Source: Paramacrobiotus metropolitanus (lineage: Eukaryota; Tardigrada; Eutardigrada; Parachela; Macrobiotidae). From it: a stretch of DNA of 64,000 bases. The stretch spans positions 248,001-312,000 of the forward strand of contig NW_026570268.1 in the NCBI RefSeq assembly GCF_019649055.1. Direction: 5' to 3'. Below the pieces are notes generated by a model. The model was not told the origin of the DNA. It searched no databases and was given only the letters and a program-made list of their open reading frames with translations. Positions 9,356 to 24,800 of this stretch are shown in pieces (positions within the stretch are counted from its first letter, which is position 1; each line of letters begins with the position of its first letter). The position numbers were made by a program, and so were the translations under genes.

Positions 9356-10041
9356 GAGCCACTTGCACCCGGAACCCCAAATATGGTTCTGACGGGTAGC
9401 GTAGGCCTTCGGTGCCTCGCAGGAGCTCCGGCCTCCCCTCCAGAGGCATGTGAGCGTCGCATGGCTCACCGCTCAGCGTGCGCAGTTTCGCCATTTTCCG
9501 CTTAGAGGGCCCTCTGGCCTGGCAGCCACCCACATTCCGCGTTACGTCATATGGACCGCCCAGTCCAAAGAGCACTTGCATTTTTCCGCATCGGTTACAC
9601 CGATTGCAGGGTTGTCTGTCTCATTCATGTTGTGACGAGCCAGTGAGCACGTGTTGGTTTTTCTGCGATTTACTCAATAAACGTTCGACATTTATTTCGC
9701 GTTCTTCCCTTCTTTTATCGAGCCACTCTGGGCATATCCCAAGTGGACTCTCACAGGTAGATGGACATGTGGTTCGTCGTGTAGTCCAGGAATTTGGAGC
9801 GCTACATAAGAAAACACTGGCTCAGTTATGCGGGAAAATATACAGAAATATAATTTAAAACATCAATTAATCAATAAAAATATTTACAAAATTAAAATGC
9901 TGCCTATTATGAAAATATATGCTTCTAAAATATTAAACGGGGACAAAATATAGCAAACAAAACCCCAAAAAATGTACAAAGTCTATCAAAATATATCACA
10001 GAAAAACTGATAGAGTAAGAGCGATGTTGGATGCAATTTAC
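9356..10041. other. Prp8 intron remainder, no gene seen
   Basis: A GC-richer block at about 9290-9640 has short open frames on both strands but no family signal. The rest is AT-rich. I find no copy of the start of the ORF cluster here, so I cannot define terminal repeats of an inserted element. Confidence 0.5.
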
Positions 10042-10265
10042 CGCGTAGCGTTCCACGTCGTGCGAGTCGAAGTCGCCCCAGCGCAGCTGCACATCGATCC
10101 AGTATTTCTGCGTGGTGGTGCTGTCCATCATGTCCTTCACGTCGGCCAGCAGACTCGGTCGCGAGACGTTCCACTTGTAGGCGGCCAAGAGCAGGATGTC
10201 GGCGCAGGAGCTAGTCACCTTGTAGCTCTTGCGCGGATGGATCGTCTCCTTCTGCACCGTCTTCA

Positions 10266-11357
<1,092 letters not shown>

Positions 11358-11636
11358 CTTATCGTAGGCCAGCGTGTGACGATCCTTCTGGAAGCGCGTG
11401 TTGATCCTTGGGATCCCGCGGTCCCAGCTGTCCTCCAGATCCTCCAGCGTCAGGCGGCGGTTCTGCGCGTTGCCCTCCTGGCGCTTGAGCGCGTACTCGG
11501 CCCAGACGCGCTGCGAGTCGATGAACTCGGACTCCCAGGGCTGGATGTAGCGGTCGAGATTGGGGATGAGCTGGTCCTCGTCGTGCGACATGCCCAAGCG
11601 GAAGTGCGTGATGCCCGTGTCCCTCTGCTTGGATCA

Positions 11637-11873
<237 letters not shown>

Positions 11874-12092
11874 TTAAATTAAGAATCTATATTAATAAAT
11901 AGCAATATTTTACTTATTTCTCGGAATATTTCAGAGAAACCAGTACCCAGTATTACATAATTTATTTAGTTAATTAACCAGTTTCATTGTTCCAAGTTTC
12001 TTATGGATTGATCAATTATAGTTATTAGAAGAACTGTAAATTTTCAGAATGCCCCGTGTCGACTTTCACCAACCTGTTTAAATCTCAATTCA

Positions 12093-13025
12093 GGCCAATG
12101 TCAAAACGACGGCGGAATTTTCTGCCGGCGGAAATTTTGTAAGGTCAAAACGACGGCGGAATTTCTTGCCGGCGGAAATTTTGTGTGGTCAAAACGACGG
12201 CGGAAATTCCCATGGTCAAAATGCCGGCGGAATTTCCTGAACATGCTTTTTTTTACGGAAACCACGAATTGATAAAAAACCAACTTATTGGTAAACTAGT
12301 AAGTACAAGCTTGACATTCTATGTATTATGTATCTATGTATTCTTGGGAAACAAAGTTCTACTTTTGCTAGTTCCAAAAGATGGTTATCGTTCTAGCTTA
12401 TGGTTCGGCAGATAAACAGTCAACAACAGCAAACGAGATTTACAACTCAAAAAAGTTGAGCAATTAAAAAAACACAAACAAACAAGAAACACAATGACAA
12501 AAGAGCATACGTACGTGCTCAAATAATTTGTGATGCAGCCGCTTCTGCCGCAAAAATGAGTCGATTAACGCGGTTTCTGTGTTTCTCTGCGCGTAAGATT
12601 CTTCGTTTAGTCTACATTCAGAGAAGTTGTGAGTCTTCCCAGGAAAGCCTCCAAAGGGATCACACTAGATCACACTTCAGTGCCATCGCCGCAGTGCCAT
12701 TGTCAAGCACCTTGTTTGTCTCTTTGCGCGGCTCAGGTATTCTCTTGAACTCATCCGCGCGTTCTGTGCAAACCGCCAATGCAACAACGCACATACAGAC
12801 AGTACATACATACATGCGACCCGATAAAGAGGCTTATATTAATAACGGAGCGCCCGAATCTGTGTAAGATTCATTTTTCTTCCAAATTGTTTTAAATATG
12901 CACAGTAAATGAAATTAAAGTTACAAAAATTCCGCCGGCATTTTGACCACGAGAAATTCCGCCGTCGTTTTGACCTCACAAAATTTCCGCCGGCAAGAAA
13001 TTCCGCCGTCGTTTTGACATTGGCC
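12093..13025. mobile_element. MITE-like element with long subterminal inverted repeats
   Basis: Both ends read GGCCAATGTCAAAACGACGG inward. Each end then carries several alternating copies of GTCAAAACGACGGCGGAA and GCCGGCGGAAATTTTG, so the two ~130-bp termini are near-perfect inverted copies. The interior (~650 bp) has no transposase. Target-site duplication is not clear from the flanks. It lies in the Prp8 intron between exons 11358-11843 and 14034-14545. The superfamily is unassigned. Confidence 0.75.
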
Positions 13026-13031
13026 CTATTA

Positions 13032-13196
13032 CTGTAGAGGCTCGATCAAGTGGCACCACAGAGTTTGGGTACGGGAAATCAGCACCTGCAATGTGTGCAC
13101 TGATCGTGCATGTGTACGCATGGGCATGCACACGCTGCGTGTGTGCTGCTTTCCCATACACAAACTCTGTGGTGCCACTTGATCGAGCCGCTACAG
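13032..13196. mobile_element. 165-bp foldback MITE with TA target site
   Basis: The ends CTGTAGAGGCTCGATCAAG and its reverse complement (CTTGATCGAGCCGCTACAG) are inverted over about 45 bp, and TA flanks both sides. That is the pattern of Tc1/mariner-type MITEs. It begins seven bases after the previous element, so two unrelated elements are nested end to end in one intron. Confidence 0.75.
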
Positions 13197-13329
13197 TAAA
13201 TTTATTGATTTTTGCAATCCCTTCTTATTTTTTCGCCAGTTACTCTTCCCATGATTCTAGTTATGGATTTCACAGATTTTCCGTTCATTATCTTGCTGAT
13301 TGTTATCAATCTTTCTTATGGATCACACT

Positions 13330-13995
13330 CGTTATTTATTACAAAACCTCTTTCATTTCGTATGTATTTACAAAGAGAACCAACAAAATTCATGCATCTT
13401 GCGTGCGCTTATGAAGAGAACCGTGGTATTACGCATTTCGTATCTAATTACGAAGAATACGTAGGAAAATTCTTCCACCTCGCATGTATGTGCAAAGACA
13501 ACCTACGAAAGTGTCACCTATTTCGCATGTACTTGCAAAGGGTACCTGCGAATGAATGCGCATTTCATGTAATTGTGAAGAAAACAATAGAAATTTATGC
13601 GTTTTGCATCTAATTATGATGAATACCTATGAAAGTTTCACCTATTTCGCACGTACTTGGAAAGGGTACCTGGGAATTGATGCGCATTTCATGTAATTAT
13701 GAAGAAATACAAATTTATGCATTTTGCATCTAATTATGATGAATACCTATGAAATTTTCACCTATTTCGCAAGTACATGCAAAGGGTAGCTGCGAATTGA
13801 TGCACATTTCATGTAATTATGAAGAAAACAATAGAAATTTGTGCATTTTGCATTTAATTATGATTAATACCTGCGAAAGTTCACCCATTTCGCATGTACT
13901 TGCAAAGGGTACCTGCGAATTGATGCGCATTTCATGTAATTATGAAGAAAACTTTATAAATTTATGCAATTCGCATCAAAGAGTTTCCGCAATAC
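13330..13995 (+). repeat. ~120-123-bp tandem repeat, about 5 copies
   Basis: The unit contains CACCTATTTCGCATGTAC, AAAGGGTACCTGCGAATTGA, CATGTAATTATGAAG and AATTATGATGAATACC blocks. Spacing between CACCTATTTCGC starts is 123, 120 and 123 bp (13516, 13639, 13759, 13882). It lies in a Prp8 intron directly upstream of exon 14034-14545. Open frames across it are by-products of low stop density. Confidence 0.85.
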
Positions 13996-14308
13996 CGGTG
14001 GAATTGCTAAAAAATCTTCTTTATTGAACTTACGTTATCAATCCGATGAGCGCCGTGTTCCACTTGTTGACAATCTTGGTGAAGGTGGTCGAACCCGAGG
14101 CCATCAAGATCTGCCTGACCCGGTTGTGGAACTTCTGCATGGAGTTATCATCCACGCGCAGGAAGCATTGTGCCGTCCGCTCCTTCCTCACCTCGTTCTA
14201 CAGATTCCACACGCCGTCCTTCCTTGGAATAGACGGAGACGAAGCTCTCGTCCCAGTTGATGGTGGTGGCACCGTGGTGGAGCGCGGCAGCCGATTCTTG
14301 ATGTCTCA

Positions 14309-14545
<237 letters not shown>

Positions 14546-15378
14546 CTATACGAAAATAATTTAATACGGTAGTAATATAACCAGTTTGCTCCCTTACTAA
14601 CAATAAAATTGCACTCACTGCTAATTCAATGTATGCCCTTTCACTTTGTACGCGTCAGAAAACTGCCAGTTGAACGCAGATTTTCTACAGCTTAAATGTG
14701 CAGCTAACCTGGAAGGTGAGGAAATCGTTGGGCATCTGCGGCGGACCGGCGATCTCGCTGGCGCGGTGCAACCCTAGCACGAGGAGGTCCAGCACCAGCC
14801 CGTAGTACTGCGTGACGAAGCTGGAGAACTGCAGGCCGCGGATGATGCCGTAGCCGTTGATGTGCGTCATGTCCTTGTGGCTTGTAGTTGATGAGGACGT
14901 TGTTCTTGGCCGTCATGTAGTCGGCGATGTTGTGGTCGACGATGAGGCGCAGCAGCCGGTTGAGCATCGTCAGGTCCATCTTCTCGTACATCTTCTCGAA
15001 CTGCGACTGCATCATCACCACGCACTGCCCGTCCGTGCTGTCCCAGATGTCCTGCAGGTTGTTGATGCCCTGGCACCACTTGTACACCAACAAAGGCGGC
15101 GGCTCCGCGTCCGACGGCTTGATCCACGGCGGGAACAGCCCGCGCTTGTCCGCTTCATACCTGCCCGATTTTCTTTTATTAATCGACGCTAATTTTTTTC
15201 TCATATTTTTATTACGAAAATACATTCCTGGATTAATTGAGGAATTCTGTTTTATTATTCTACGTATATCTCAGCTTTCTGTAATCCAAATTTCCGTATT
15301 AACTTCTTTTATTATAATTATGGTGTTCTCGTTAATATACAGCTGCTTATTCAAATAAATTGATAATAAGGACGCTTA

Positions 15379-15732
<354 letters not shown>

Positions 15733-15952
15733 CTATTTTCTTCAATGGCTTATTTGATTTACGGTTTATTTTACGGATTTTCTTTACGTTAGATCTATTA
15801 ACTGTAGTCTGTATTTATAGCCGAATAAAATTTGTATTTAATTTGAGAATTTTACTGTCTTTTAACTCGTAAATCTTATAATTTTAATTCCTTCAAAGCT
15901 TGCATAACGACGAGAGTAGGACGTGATCAAGTAACTGCGGATTATTTCCTCA

Positions 15953-17412
<1,460 letters not shown>

Positions 17413-17413
17413 C

Positions 17414-17832
17414 GGTAGGACAGTGTTCGCGGTAGCAGTTCTTGACCAGCGGGACGTCGAGCGCGGCGCGTCATGGCCGAGCGCATGTTGAAGGGCCGCG
17501 GCGCCCAGAGCAGGCCGATGCCGTTGGCCGTGTTGTCGGTGTAGAGCGGGGCCTCCTGCAGCAGCGGCTGCACCATCTCCGGCAGCTCGAACTCCTCCAG
17601 GTCGTCCAGCGCCACCTCCGAGGAGCGCGCCGCGTCGCGCGTCTTGCTGCTGGTGCCGGGATTGATGAGGGGGTCACAGCGGTGCGCACCGGCTGCCGGA
17701 TGATGATCGTGTTGATGTCGTTGAACTCGTCCAGTCCTCGTCCGCCGCCGCATCATGATCCACATCGTGCCCCACTGCGCCACGTACACCGGCTCCACCA
17801 CCCACGGGATCTCCTTCACCAACGTGATCGCT
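17414..17832 (-). other. Prp8 exon 2, ending at a probable GC-AG donor
   Basis: The exon starts after TTGCAG and reads [15 protein letters not shown] jump then fuses MWIMMRR to [16 protein letters not shown] in another frame, and a second jump leads to DPLINP. The 3' end, CPTG, joins [10 protein letters not shown] of the next exon in phase only if the donor is GC (G|GCAAGG, near 17412) rather than GT. GC-AG introns are a known minor class. Relative to family members roughly 130 residues, and then about 40 more, are absent inside the exon. Confidence 0.6.
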
Positions 17833-18443
17833 CCTGCAATGCAGTGGCACATCCCTTATTGCTCTTTTCATTCACTTTATCCAGAAACAATTCCAAAAAG
17901 AAGAACCACACTGACCAATAAACGATAAAACCGTTCTGCTAAATCGAACATGTGCACTGATTTTTATGCTGCAGTCGTTATTTAATCGGAAAACAACATT
18001 TCAAAATGTAATTCGAATACACTGAAAATACTCGAAGAGTCAAAACCATCAAATGAATGAGTACAATGATAAAATGCTGCAGATTTAAGACGCAAAATCA
18101 TAAAAATTGGTATTTTTTCCACACCTGTCATGTGATAGAGGACCTTGACTTCGCGCACCTGCTCCCACGGCATGGGCATGTTCTCCAGCAGCTTCAGCAC
18201 TGCGTGCGGAATGTACTTCAAGGCGCCCAAGTAGACGCGCTTGTCGTTCTTGAACTTCTTGTGCGTCATGTCGCCGTGGTCGCGGATGATCCTGCGCAGG
18301 TGCTCCGGCGGCATGTCCTCCTTCTGCGCGTCGACGAAACCGAACTTGCGCTTCTCCGCGTAGCGCTTCGCTGCAGCAGCTGCCACTTTTTCGCCTTCTT
18401 CTCCAGTTCGGCCTGCCGCTGCCGCTCATCGGGCTGCGGCGGC

Positions 18444-18985
18444 TTCGTTCCAAACTTCGTTCAGCTGCCCAACCAACCAAAACCACCTTTCTCGAAAAAC
18501 AAGTTCATTTTGCCTAGATCATCTAAAATTCCATCCATTCCTGAAGAACATTGTAGATTAATCCCTAGTTCTGCCAACAAACCTGATTGATCAAATGGCG
18601 GAGAGAGGGACTAGTCACTGCAACAAGACTTGCACGATCTTCGAGCAGGAGCCCGGATTGCACGTTCTAACCACAAATACGAACGCACATCCGACAGCGT
18701 CCACACTCCTCGCTCGCACCACTTTAACACAGAAAGAACACTACTTTACCTTATCCGCAAAAATTCGAGCTTCTGTCTGTCCACTGCAGTGACCAAATGA
18801 TGAAAACTGGAATCGCAGAAACACATATACCCGAACCGTAACGTTTGTCAATTTTTGTCTTTGACAAAAAATTTTTGAAAACATGCAACCGTTCACGGAA
18901 TACGGTACAGTAGTGCTTTACCATTAAAAGTGATACAGCAGCGCTGGTTCAATAATGTCGTACCAGCGTAAATAACGATAAATAC
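18444..18985. other. Upstream flank of the Prp8 copy
   Basis: The first readable Prp8 exon begins near 18443 at [10 protein letters not shown]. The true Prp8 N terminus (about 30 residues, with its Met) is not found here. No promoter motif stands out. Confidence 0.5.
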
Positions 18986-18989
18986 AAGA

Positions 18990-20425
18990 GGGGATACTAT
19001 ACCATGAAACTTCCATGTAATTATGAAGAAAACTTCAGAAATTTGCGCATTTTGCATCAAATTATGATGGATACCTAAGTAATTCCGTGTATTTTGCATG
19101 TAATTGCAAAGTGTACCTACGAATTGATGCACATTCCATGTAATTATGAAGTAAACCGTATAAGTTTACGCATTTCGCATTTAATTATGATGAATACCTA
19201 CAAAATTCCACCTATTTCGCATGTACTTGCAAAGTGTACCTACGAATTGAGGCACATTCCATGTAATTATGAAGTAAACCGTAGAAATTTACGCATTTCG
19301 CATCTAATTATGACGATACCTACGAAATGTTGATCTATTTCGCATGTACTTGCAAAGGGTATCTGCGAATTGATGCGTATTCCATGTACTTAAGAAGAAA
19401 ACTGTATAATTTTATGCATTTTGCATCTAATTATGATGAATACCTACGAAATTTTGATCTATTTCGCATGTACTTGCAACAATCTACGAATTGATGCACA
19501 TTCCATGTAGCTATGAAGTTAACCGTAGAAATTTATGCATTTCGCATCTCATTATGATGAATACGTACGAAATTTTGATCTATTTCGCATGTACTTGCAA
19601 AGGGTACCAGCGAATTATTGCGCACTTCAGGTAATTATGAAGTAAACAATAGAAATTTGCGCATTTTGCACCTAATTATGATGAATATTGAATACCTACG
19701 AAATTTTGATCTATTTCGCATGTACTTGCAACAAGTACCTACGAATTGATGCACATTCCATGTAATTATGAAGTAAGCCGTATAAGTTTACGCATTTCGC
19801 ATTAAATTATGATGAATACCTACAAAATTCCACCTATTTCGCATGTTCTTGCAAAATGTACCTACGAATTGAGGCACATTCCATGTATTATGAAGTAAGC
19901 CGTATAAGTTTACGCATTTCGCATTTAATTATGATGAATACCTACAAAATTGCGCCTATTTCCCATGTACTTGCAAAGTATACCTACGAATTGAGGCACA
20001 TTCCATGTAGTTATGAGGTAAACCGTAGAAATTTATGCATTTCGCATCTAATCATGATGAATACCTACGAAATTTTATCTATTTATTTTTCGCATGTACT
20101 TGCAAAGTACACCTACGAATTGATGCAAATTCCATGTAATTATGAAGTAAGCCGTAGAAATTTATGCATTTCACTTCTAATTATGATGAATACCTACGAA
20201 ATTTCTTCTATTTTGCATGTACTACCAAGAGTACGTGCGGAACTGATGCGTTTTCCATGTAATATGAAGAAAACGTCAAAAGTTTGTGCATTTTGCATCT
20301 AATTATGATGGATACCTTAGAATTACGCCTAACTCGCACGTGCTTGCAAAGAGAACCTTCGAAACTGATGCATCTATGAAGAAAACTTTAGAAGTTTGTG
20401 CATTTGTGCATTTGGTTGTAATGAT
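18990..20425 (+). repeat. ~120-bp satellite array, about 11 copies
   Basis: Same family as the array at 13330-13995 (CTATTTCGCATGTACTTGCAA, CATGTAATTATGAAG, AATTATGATGAATACC), in the same orientation but with more divergence and small indels. It fills most of the space between the Prp8 start and the Kunitz exon. Frames reading SHVLAKCTYEL and NYEVNR repeats are satellite translation, not genes. Confidence 0.85.
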
Positions 20426-20681
20426 TGCCCATTCCCGTTGCTGGTGGCCTTGCTGCATTCTTCCGTCAAATACCGGCTGCAACACAAAATCCGCTGCATT
20501 AGTCATATTGAGATATATCTTTTTTCCAATAAATATGAACTAAGTATTAGCAATGTAAATATTTTTCCATTTAAAAAAACATTAATTGTTATTTACTAAA
20601 TACATTAAATATCAATATATTAAGTTTATTAAAACTAACTAATATTATGATAAATTTTCTACAGTTGAATGTTGCGCTTAC

Positions 20682-20797
20682 TTTTTATTGCCACCGCATC
20701 CGCTGCCGACGAAGGTCTGGCAGACACCGGTGGCCGGGTTGAGGTTCCAGCGCGTGATCTCCGCGTGACACACGCCGGTGTCCGTCGCCTGCGAGCA
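20682..20797 (-). CDS. Kunitz/BPTI domain exon (partial)
   Basis: The frame reads CSQATDTGVCHAEITRWNLN, then TGVCQTFVGSGCGGNKK, ending in an AAAAA|GTAAG donor. The Cys spacing, the aromatic before GVC and the GCGGN motif are those of a Kunitz serine-protease-inhibitor domain. The last two cysteines would lie in a following exon to the left that I could not find. Upstream in the same frame a TGA appears, so an acceptor near 20810-20830 is likely. It is either a fragment or one exon of a secreted inhibitor. Confidence 0.65.
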
Positions 20798-20899
20798 GCC
20801 CGGCTGGGGGGTGGAGGTGGGCCCCCGGCTTGGCAGTCACTTGCAGAATGCAGACCTGGACCGTAACTTCCGGCGCCGCACGAGTCGCGGCGGGCGTCG

Positions 20900-21790
20900 T
20901 GGCCGCTGTAAACCAACAGACCCGGTCATTTTTATCATAAAGTAAGGGAATTTCTCAATATACCCATGGTTGCGGCTTTAGTTATGATAGCTTTATTGGT
21001 CAAATCAGTATGCGGTACACAATTATTAGAAAAGACACATAAACTACGGCTTTAGTTGACATAGTCGGCTTCGTCGGCGTTGTTATTGGGAGCACCTGCC
21101 AGTTATTTACAATAATTAGTCAATCTCAGTGTTTAAATATCTATATTTTTATAAATTTAAACATGTTAAACATTAGCGATCAAGGCTATTTATCAAACAT
21201 TAATAAATATGTAGTACACATATTTTAATAAAATTTAATAAATAAAATATGTGTTTTAAAAAATAAAAATGTCCCATTCCGACATTTTGCTAGCAGTGCA
21301 GCGGACAGTGTTCATTTGAAGATTAGGTGAGAACACCAGCCATGCTTTGACAGTTAAACTACAACAACATACAAGTACGTAATATACAAGTCATACGTAT
21401 CTGTACCTGCCGCTGCGGACGCAGGCGGGCAGGTCCACGTTTGGCTTCCGCTTAATTCCGTCCAACTGTTAAAATTCAAGGATTAAGCGTTTGCGCAAGC
21501 ACCACATTTTCTAATGCGGTAAATCCTCACTGCAACTGCCGCTCTCTCTTTCTGCGCCGCGATGTTATTTAGCGTGTACTCGATTATTGGTCGCTTATTG
21601 TTATCGCTGTTACGCGAAATACGCTTTTGTACCTAACAATCGCCTTCTGTGACTCGGCTAAGAATTGTTTAAAAAACTTTTACGCTTAACTCTTTAATCA
21701 AACAGATTCAGTTAAAACGAACAGTTATAAACAACCAATCAGTTTCAGTTAAAGTTTAACCCAACTAAACAATAACACAAGCAAGTCAAG
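20900..21790. other. Intergenic, no gene seen
   Basis: AT-rich sequence between the Kunitz exon and the 3' end of gene A. A small GC-rich block near 21410-21450 followed by a GTACAG donor on the minus strand could be an orphan exon (PNVDLPACVRSGR) but has no support. Confidence 0.4.
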
Positions 21791-21817
21791 CGAGAAACAG
21801 GCTTCGACGGCATCCAG

Positions 21818-24800
21818 TTATTTGCCTTCGGGCTTCTTCTTCGTGAACCGCCCTCTCTGGTCTCGTTCCCGGGGTGCATTCGCCGTCTTCCCTGGCTTCT
21901 CACGCGTCTGCTGGGCGTCCTCCTCCTTCGTTTCCACGACAGTTGCGGGCGTGGGGGACTCTTCGCTTTGCGCCGCTGGCTCACTGTGCTCCGGTGCCTG
22001 CGCGTTCTGCTCCAACCGATCGTGCCAGTGCTCCCGGTCGAGGATGGGCACCCTGCCGCCCATATTCAGTTTGACCATACAATCAGTCGTCCGGCGACAA
22101 CGCCAGAAGTGTTTCCCGTCTTTTCTTGAGAAGTCCCGGAGATATTCGTAACCGTCAAGCCTCAGCACGTCGCCCTTGCGCTGACTGACCGGAGCCACCG
22201 TTTCCCTGCCCGGTTGAACGGCGTGAACGGAGGATACCTAAGGACACGAGCAATGATAACATAAATCGCAATTTACAACCGAAAACAGCAACCTTGATTT
22301 TTCCAAAAATTCACAAAACATGAATATACACACTTTATTCATGTTTTAACACTTGTTTTTCCAAGCATTTACTCCAGAACATTTTTCGAACAATTATACG
22401 TTAATTTCAGTATTCAACAATCAAATTTTACCATTAATTTTTTCCATAATTTTTAGCTTAATTAAGCATTATTAATTCTTCCTTTTCAATTGAGTGCAAA
22501 TATTTATTCAGGCATACGATGCAGCGTTATACGTACGAAACAATTATGTTCAAACATTTGTTTTCAATTTGTTCGCTGAGAATTCGTTTAACCTTTATTT
22601 TTTCTTTCGACTTTCTAAATATTTCAACATTAATGACTGATTGATGCCACTGATTTGCGTAAAGAAACCGCTGATGACCATTACCCACCTCGGCGTCATC
22701 GATCTTCTTCACGCCGCGCGCCTCCATCTTCTTGCGCGAAACTCCCGCATCGCCTTTTCCTCGTTCGCCCAGCTGCAACGGGAAACACGTTAAACGAACG
22801 CTGCACAATGACACAAGCCAGCTGACGCACATAAAATTTCCTCCAATCCAAGAAATGACTTCCCATTTACATATTTTTATCATGTTTCTGAATAAAATTT
22901 TACAGAGGAAAAATTAAGCATTTAAAGTTCAAGAAATTAAAACAATGGTGCAGGAAACGATTAACTAAATTACAAGTAATTTTAAAAACAAATACGCAAA
23001 TCCAGTGCAACAAAAGCATTCAAAGAAAAACGCAATACGAGCATCGAGTTTTTCGAACGTTTTCTACTGGCATGTTTTTAAAAATCTGGTTTCACGTTTA
23101 CTCAAACGGCCGACTGTCTCTGGTCCACCTCGCTTTCATGAATGAACTCATTTAAAAAATTTTATTTTTCGATTTAATGTCTATAAAAACATTATTAATT
23201 TTATTTCTAAATAATATTATAGTATTATATCGCCTGCAGCAACGCACTCGCATTTCACGGCATCGAATCTGACAATAACACAACGCTTACCAGAAGCTCC
23301 TGTTTGGCGGTCTCACACTCTTTGGGGCTGCCGGGGTCAAGCTCCGCGGGGGCTTTGCCGCTGGTCTCCTCGGTTGGCGCAGATTGCTTGCTGTTGGGGA
23401 TGGCGGCGGGGATGCAGTTGTCGCTGCTCGTCTGCCGGTTCAGCGTGGAGAACTCCTCCACAATCTGCTCGCACGGTGCGCTTTTCACCATGAACTCGCC
23501 GACCGTCGCTGAGCCGTTCTCGCAATCGACCTGGCGCTGGGCGGCGGGGGCCGGAGCGTGGTAGGCGCGCGACGTCTCGTTTTCCACCACGTCGCCCAAC
23601 TGGAACGACGCATCCTGCCCATTCTCGCCGATGCCCTCCATGCGCATCATCTCCGCCTCGCAGTTGTTCACCTTCTCCGTCTCGCCCGCCACTGTCACCC
23701 CGCTGGCCTTCTCGTCGTCGCGGCCCGGGAAGTTGATCTTCACCTGGAAGCGGTTATCCAGGTCCGTCAGAGTGCGGCCGTTGTCGTCCATGATGCGGGC
23801 ATGGGTGCGGCTGTCCAGCGGCACCTCCACGCGCGACTTGCGCTTCTACACAACGGACATTAACGCGATTACATTTTACCTCTGTGCAGTCAACCCAGCA
23901 CCTTGCCCTCACCTCGGATTCAGTGCGGGCTTGGCCCTTGTCGCGCGCCGCGGGCGCCTGCGACTCCAGGCCGCTGGTGACGGTCTTGTCGGCGTCCGCG
24001 CTGGCAGCGGCGTCTTGCGGGAACTGTATCTCCACTTGAAACTCGTTGCGCAGCTTGCGGACGTTCCCGCCGTGCTGGCCGCTGATCTGCAAATGGTGCG
24101 TGATGTCCACGCGCACCCCTGCGGGGTAGTTGTGCCCCGCCTGCACATGAAACAAACGCAAATCATTCTCCTGCATCAACACCAGCGCTAACTCCAGCAA
24201 GCATACCCGCTGTTTCTCCAACCTCTCCAGCTCCTTGACGCGCGCCGCCAGCTTTTCGTTGGCTTCATCCACGTTGCGGCGCTGGCCGCCGATCCCGATA
24301 ACGTCGCTCTGATGCGCCGGGTTGGGGATGGCTTCGCGGTCCTCCGGTCGGCCGGTGACGCTGGCCTGTTTGGGCACTTCGGAGGCGGGTCCCACAGTGG
24401 GAGCCAGCTGCTCGCAGTTGGCATCGGCGGCGCGGTTGTCCATGCCCTCGGGGAACTTGATGCCGACGTCGACCTTCTCAGATACGTCCATGACAGGCAC
24501 CTCACCAGGGTGGATGATGTTGGGCTTGGCGACGTCCATCGCATCCTGAGAGCCGAGCAAAACCACTTCCTTCTCCTCGGCCATGCTTACATTGCCAGTC
24601 TCCTGGATTTGCTGGATTTCTTCGGCGCGAGGCGCGGGGGAGCGATGGGGAATATCCACCAAATCGTCCACGGTGTTATGCTGCAAAGACAACCATTAAG
24701 CAGCAATAAGCAACGGTTTTATCATCAAACAGAAAATGACGGGAAACTAAAAATTAAACTAAAATAACGAAACACTAAATTTCAGAAATTTAAAAGGCAT

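Noticed and set aside
1711-10041. A complete transposon with LTRs or terminal inverted repeats around the nested ORF cluster
   Set aside because: I compared the start (about 1740-1880) with the tail (about 9300-9900) and saw no matching ends or target duplication, so no element boundary can be claimed.
18990-20425. Plus-strand ORFs reading NYEVNR and HVLAKCTYEL repeats
   Set aside because: Translation of the ~120-bp satellite; indels break the frame at random.
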